From the NCBI RefSeq assembly GCF_000026945.1, contig NC_012861.1:2108001-2172000 (forward strand): 64,000 nucleotides of DNA, read 5' to 3'. Made by a program: the position numbers and the translations under genes. This DNA comes from Candida dubliniensis CD36. Lineage: Eukaryota > Ascomycota > Pichiomycetes > Serinales > Debaryomycetaceae. Position 1 is the stretch's first letter. Every line of letters starts with the position of its first letter. Below, in pieces: positions 60,009 to 64,000 of the stretch. The notes beneath the pieces were generated by a model. That model was not told the DNA's origin, searched no databases, and saw only the letters and a list, made by a program, of their open reading frames with translations.

Positions 60009-61343
60009 TTTGTTTTGATTGGTAGTAGTTGATAGAAATACAAGTTGGGAGGATAAAAAAAATCAAGATTCCACTCTCCTTTTATACCATTTCCTTCTTG
60101 ACTCGTGATAATTGTTTGTTTCAGCATTCAAATAATCCCATAGAAATAAGAGCTTTGTGTGATGGGAGTGTTTAGGTACGCGGATCACAATTGGAAGGAG
60201 GCATACGTGGAGGGTACAGTCAAAATGGGACAAAGAGTAGGTTGTATAGCAGAAACAATGGTAAGTATTGTGAAAAGTACTTGTGGAGGACGATACTAAT
60301 GTGATCATTTCAGTGTTGACACCATTTAGATTCCCCTTTGGTCACATTATCGTTTAGCAATCCTTTGTTTTTTGTACTCACATTACTACCACCACCGTAA
60401 TAATTGTTGACAGAAAACCATTTTCATAATCTATTTTTAGAAAAGAATGTTGTGAATTTCGTTGAACCAAAATGGATATGTTCTATTGCGATTTCAAAAA
60501 TAGTTGGATTGACAAAACCTAAGAAGTATTAGAAAATGCGAGGAATAGGGAACGGGAAAGGGGAACTAGACACAATGAACATCAAAATTTAGTTTATTGA
60601 TAAAAGCATGATCTACTTGCCACACTAAAAATCGTTTTCTGCCCTGTAAAATTGGGATAAACAAGACATACATTGTTGTACTTTATTAACAACAATATAC
60701 TCTAAAAATAAAAAGTTGTTGGAACCGTAATTACATAAAACCTTATTACAAGACGAGTTTAAAGCTAGAACGACTCGTGTATTTAACAAACGCGGTTGAT
60801 TTGGAATACCATTGTTGGAGAATGCTCTACTTGATTGTGGCTTTGTTTCTAAGTATAACTTCCAACACCACCCTCTGTTTCATGTACTTGTGGGCTGATA
60901 GATTGTCAATAATTAGTTCTGTGTCATGTTGAGCTTAGTTGCAATAATGGAATGTATTGTGGGGGGAGGGGGGGAATTAAAAGCTTGTCGAACTGGAAAT
61001 GAACTGAATTGAACGAACGGCCTAACCAAATCAAGTTCTTTGATTTCTCCTTGTCTGCCATTCTTTAAAACACATAACGTGAAAGTTACCATATCATAAT
61101 GCTCAGAAATTTATTCATTATTACATTAGGAGGGAATAGATAAATAATGAGTGGTGATTGGTTTCAATTGTATGTGATCCACACTTTTCTTACAAGCAAT
61201 TCTCGTTTAAACACGACTCTTCGAAAGAAAGGTGATGCCAAATATTTTTTTTTTTTCCTCCAATCACTTTACAAGGATTACCAAACATCAAAAAAGTATC
61301 TTTCCACACAAGGAGTTAAAAGAAGTTGCCCTCGTCATTCAAC
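60009..61343. other. Divergent region between the secreted protein gene and HEM4
   Basis: 1.33 kb with a G-rich run at 60960-60973 and a T run just before HEM4 (61243-61255). The ORFs (81 and 66 codons) have no protein features. Confidence 0.5.
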
Positions 61344-62144
61344 ATGACTAATGTTATACTACTAAAGAATGCAAGTATACCTTCTGATCCATATGATATC
61401 AAATTTTCCAATTCCAATAAATATAAACCCAATTTTGTTCCATTATTGACTCATTGTCATAAAGATAAATCCCAAACATTATCATTTTTAATTAGTGATG
61501 AATTCTTAAACAATATACCAATTTTTATAATCACTTCCCAACGAGCCGTTGAGATGTTTAAAGAATGTATTGAAGAATTAGATCATGATATACGAGAGAA
61601 GATATATCAGAAAATAGGATATACCGTGGGGCCAGCTACTTATAAAATATTGAAATCAGTAGGATTTAAAGATGTACGAGGGGGAGATGAAGCAGGGAAT
61701 GGATCGAAATTAGCTGATTTAATTAAGCAAGATACTATAGGAAGAGAAAATATCCCCATGGTTTTCTTTACTGGAGTGATTAGAAAAGATATTATCCCTA
61801 TGAAATTAATTAATAGTGGATATGATAATTTCCAGGAATTTATACTTTATCAAACTGGTGATCGATTAGATATTATTGATAATTTTAAAAAAGTAATTCA
61901 AGGGTTAGATAAAGATGATGTTTGGATAGTATTTTTCAGTCCCCAAGGAACTAAAGAAATTGTTAACTATTTAATGAATAGTAGTTCAAATCAAAATCAA
62001 AATTGGAAAATTGCTTCTATTGGTCCTACAACAAGAGATTATTTAAAAGATTTTGATTTAACACCACATGTGATATCACCAAAACCTGATCCTGAAGCTT
62101 TATTTGAAACTATATTTCAATATGATAAAACTTATGCATTGTAA
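61344..62144 (+). CDS. HEM4: Uroporphyrinogen-III synthase
   Basis: The product is 266 aa from ATG 61344 (MTNVILLKNASIPSDPYD); upstream in-frame codons include only a TTG. The Hem4 fold is seen as two Rossmann-like halves: FVPLLTHCHKD, IFIITSQRAVEMFKECIEEL and YTVGPATYKILKSVGFKDVR, then the GGDEAGNGSKLADLI loop. The second half has MVFFTGVIRKDIIPMKLINS, EFILYQTG, VWIVFFSPQGTKEIVNYLMN, KIASIGPTTRDYLKDFD and the tail VISPKPDPEALFETI. Substrate-contacting blocks (TSQRAVE, FTG, SIGPTT, PKP) are all present. The enzyme closes hydroxymethylbilane into uroporphyrinogen III in the cytosolic part of haem synthesis. Length is near that of S. cerevisiae Hem4 (275 aa). Confidence 0.92.
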   Translation: MTNVILLKNASIPSDPYDIKFSNSNKYKPNFVPLLTHCHKDKSQTLSFLISDEFLNNIPIFIITSQRAVEMFKECIEELDHDIREKIYQKIGYTVGPATYKILKSVGFKDVRGGDEAGNGSKLADLIKQDTIGRENIPMVFFTGVIRKDIIPMKLINSGYDNFQEFILYQTGDRLDIIDNFKKVIQGLDKDDVWIVFFSPQGTKEIVNYLMNSSSNQNQNWKIASIGPTTRDYLKDFDLTPHVISPKPDPEALFETIFQYDKTYAL

Positions 62145-62392
62145 AACGATACAGATAATTAGGATAACATACTAATAAGAATAATAAATGTAATTAACTG
62201 AGTAAATAAATAAAATATCAAATTGACTAACTAACTAAATCAGTAATTAAAAATACAAAAGTTAAAACAATTATGGGAGTAATAAAAATTTAAAATGAAA
62301 AAGAAAAAAAAAAAAAAACACTAATAACCATTTCAAAAAGACGAATTTGTATTCTTTCCTACAAATCTAAAAGTTGTTTTCCTTTAATATTA

Positions 62393-64000
62393 CTATTTCT
62401 TCTTTGCATGATGAACAACATCGATGATTTGTTGAACGACACCTGGATTGGATAAAGTTGAAATATCACCCAATTGGTCTTCTTCACCAGCCAATACCTT
62501 TCTTAAAATTCTTCTCATAATCTTACCAGATCTAGTTTTAGGTAAATCATCAACCAATAAAATCATTTTGGGGGCAGCAAATGGTCCAATTTCTTTTCTT
62601 ACCGTTAAAATCATTTCTTTCTTGATGTTTTCCACATCTTCACCAACAGCTTTATCTTTCTTTAATGAAACATAAGCAGCCACAGCTTGACCAGTCAACT
62701 CGTCGGCATAACCAACAACGGCAGATTCACCGACAATTGGATGTTCAATCAAAGCAGCTTCAATTTCAGCAGTTGATAATCTGTGACCAGAAACATTAAC
62801 AACATCATCAACTCTACCCAAAATCCAATAAAATCCATCTCTATCTCTAGCAGCACCATCACCAGAGAAATAATAATTCTGATATGGTGCCAAATAAGTA
62901 TCAATAAATCTATTGTAATCATTATAAATACCTCTAGTAATTGATGGCCAAGCTGATTTAATGGCAAGAACCCCTTCAACATCATTATCAGGCAATTCTT
63001 CACCAGTGGTTGGATCTAAAATTTTTGGATCAACCCCAAAGAATGGTAATGAAGCTGAACCTGGTTTGGTTGGGGTAATACCGGCCAATGGAGTCAACAA
63101 GTGAGATCCAGATTCAGTTTGCCAATAAGTATCAACAATATGAGCCTGACCTCTACCAATGTTATCATTATACCAATGCCAAACTTCAGCAGCAATTGGT
63201 TCACCAACTGAACCCAATACTCTTAAAGATGACAAATCGTATTTTTCAACATATTTGGTACCAGCCCTTTTCAATAATCTTAAAGCAGTTGGGGCAACAT
63301 AAAATTGATTAACTTTGTATTTATCAACAATTTCCCAGTATCGAGAATAGTTTGGATAAGCAGGAGTACCTTCGAAAACCACTGAAGTGGCACCAGCTAA
63401 CAATGGACCATAAACACAATAAGTATGACCAGTGATCCAACCAATGTCACCAGCAGTAAACAAGATATCATCTTCATGAACATCAAAAGTATACTTGGTG
63501 GTCAAAACAGCACCTAATAAATAACCAGCAGTGTTGTGTTGAACCCCCTTTGGTTTACCAGTAGAACCAGAAGTATACAACAAAAATAATGGATCTTCAG
63601 AATTGACCGGAACTGGTGGGAAGTATGGACCATATTTAGCCATTTCATCGTGCCACCATAAATCTCTACCAGGAGAAAATGGAACATGAGAATTACCAGT
63701 TCTTTTGAAAACAATGACATTTCTAACTTTTGGACATTCTTTCAAGGCATCATCAACAATTTTTTTCGTTTCAATGGTTTTACCACCTCTTTTAGATTCA
63801 TCAGCAGTAATAACAATTCTTGAATCGGCATCCAAAATTCTATCTCTTAATGAAGCAGAAGAAAACCCAGCGAAAACAACCGAGTGCATGGCACCAATTC
63901 TAACAATGGCTAATAAAGTGACAATGGCTTCAGGAATCATTGGTAAATAAACTGCAACTGAATCACCTTTTTTGACGCCCAATTTAGTCAAAGCTTGGGC
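62393..64000 (-). CDS. ACS1: Acetyl-CoA synthetase (N-terminus beyond window end)
   Basis: The 3' 535 codons are present. The frame is open to the right edge, starting [18 protein letters not shown], so the true start lies outside. It contains all the later ANL-family motifs: A3 [18 protein letters not shown], the CoA-site [14 protein letters not shown]5 [11 protein letters not shown], the A7 region [19 protein letters not shown]8 [20 protein letters not shown], and A10 [15 protein letters not shown] with the lysine that is acetylated in this family. It makes acetyl-CoA from acetate. C. albicans has ACS1 and ACS2; gene order points to ACS1, which needs verification. It converges on HEM4 with 248 bp between stops. 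Confidence 0.9.
   Translation of the reverse strand, partial: AQALTKLGVKKGDSVAVYLPMIPEAIVTLLAIVRIGAMHSVVFAGFSSASLRDRILDADSRIVITADESKRGGKTIETKKIVDDALKECPKVRNVIVFKRTGNSHVPFSPGRDLWWHDEMAKYGPYFPPVPVNSEDPLFLLYTSGSTGKPKGVQHNTAGYLLGAVLTTKYTFDVHEDDILFTAGDIGWITGHTYCVYGPLLAGATSVVFEGTPAYPNYSRYWEIVDKYKVNQFYVAPTALRLLKRAGTKYVEKYDLSSLRVLGSVGEPIAAEVWHWYNDNIGRGQAHIVDTYWQTESGSHLLTPLAGITPTKPGSASLPFFGVDPKILDPTTGEELPDNDVEGVLAIKSAWPSITRGIYNDYNRFIDTYLAPYQNYYFSGDGAARDRDGFYWILGRVDDVVNVSGHRLSTAEIEAALIEHPIVGESAVVGYADELTGQAVAAYVSLKKDKAVGEDVENIKKEMILTVRKEIGPFAAPKMILLVDDLPKTRSGKIMRRILRKVLAGEEDQLGDISTLSNPGVVQQIIDVVHHAKKK

Overview
The window is nuclear DNA of a CTG-clade budding yeast, very close to Candida albicans / Candida dubliniensis. 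Three things support this. (1) CTG codons sit where conserved proteins need serine: Ras1 codon 66, Gpd1 codon 196 and the kinesin switch II loop. Peptides below should be read with CTG = Ser. (2) The gene order UBP8, OCA1, RAS1, PHO23, GPD1, SET2, CMK2, PUS7, SPT23, SLR1, KIP2, ACS1 matches what I remember of C. albicans chromosome 2. (3) Positions 9766-13401 are RPS elements of the Major Repeat Sequence (MRS), known from these species. The Ras1 hypervariable tail differs from the C. albicans protein as I remember it (no long glutamine run), so I lean towards C. dubliniensis or a divergent strain, at low confidence.

Layout. 1-3.2 kb: 3' end of UBP8 and a secreted GH76 mannosidase-like gene. 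3.2-16 kb: an MRS-type locus. Its left flank holds a degenerate four-copy ~200 bp array, a heavily decayed unknown gene, and a decayed fragment of the NAD-isocitrate dehydrogenase gene IDH1. Then come 1.73 tandem copies of a 2106 bp RPS unit, identical over ~1.53 kb and built from 172 bp sub-repeats with SfiI motifs, followed by a gene-free right flank. 16-21.2 kb: a Bit61/HbrB-like TORC2 subunit gene, a second degenerate ~200 bp array, a 27 bp perfect palindrome, a GC-richer stem-forming island, and a second GH76 gene paralogous to the first. 21.8-64 kb: ordinary euchromatic genes with 0.2-3.3 kb spacers.

Functional themes. Signalling: Ras1, a CaM kinase, the Oca1-type phosphatase and the Bit61-like TORC2 protein. 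Chromatin and transcription: Ubp8 (SAGA), Pho23 (Rpd3L), Set2 (H3K36), a C2H2 factor and Spt23. RNA: Pus7, SR-like Slr1 with an 853 bp intron, and an RRM-like protein. Cell surface and glycosylation: two GH76 proteins, Ost2 and a small secreted protein. Metabolism: Gpd1, uroporphyrinogen-III synthase, acetyl-CoA synthetase (cut by the right edge) and an MDR oxidoreductase. Cytoskeleton: Kip2. There is no operon structure. I found no convincing tRNA, rRNA, CRISPR array or intact transposon.

Most unusual signals: the perfectly matching RPS copies, the IDH1 relic and unknown pseudogene in the MRS flank, the two GH76 paralogs bracketing the MRS, two independent four-copy ~200 bp arrays, and the palindrome plus structured island at 19.4-19.65 kb.
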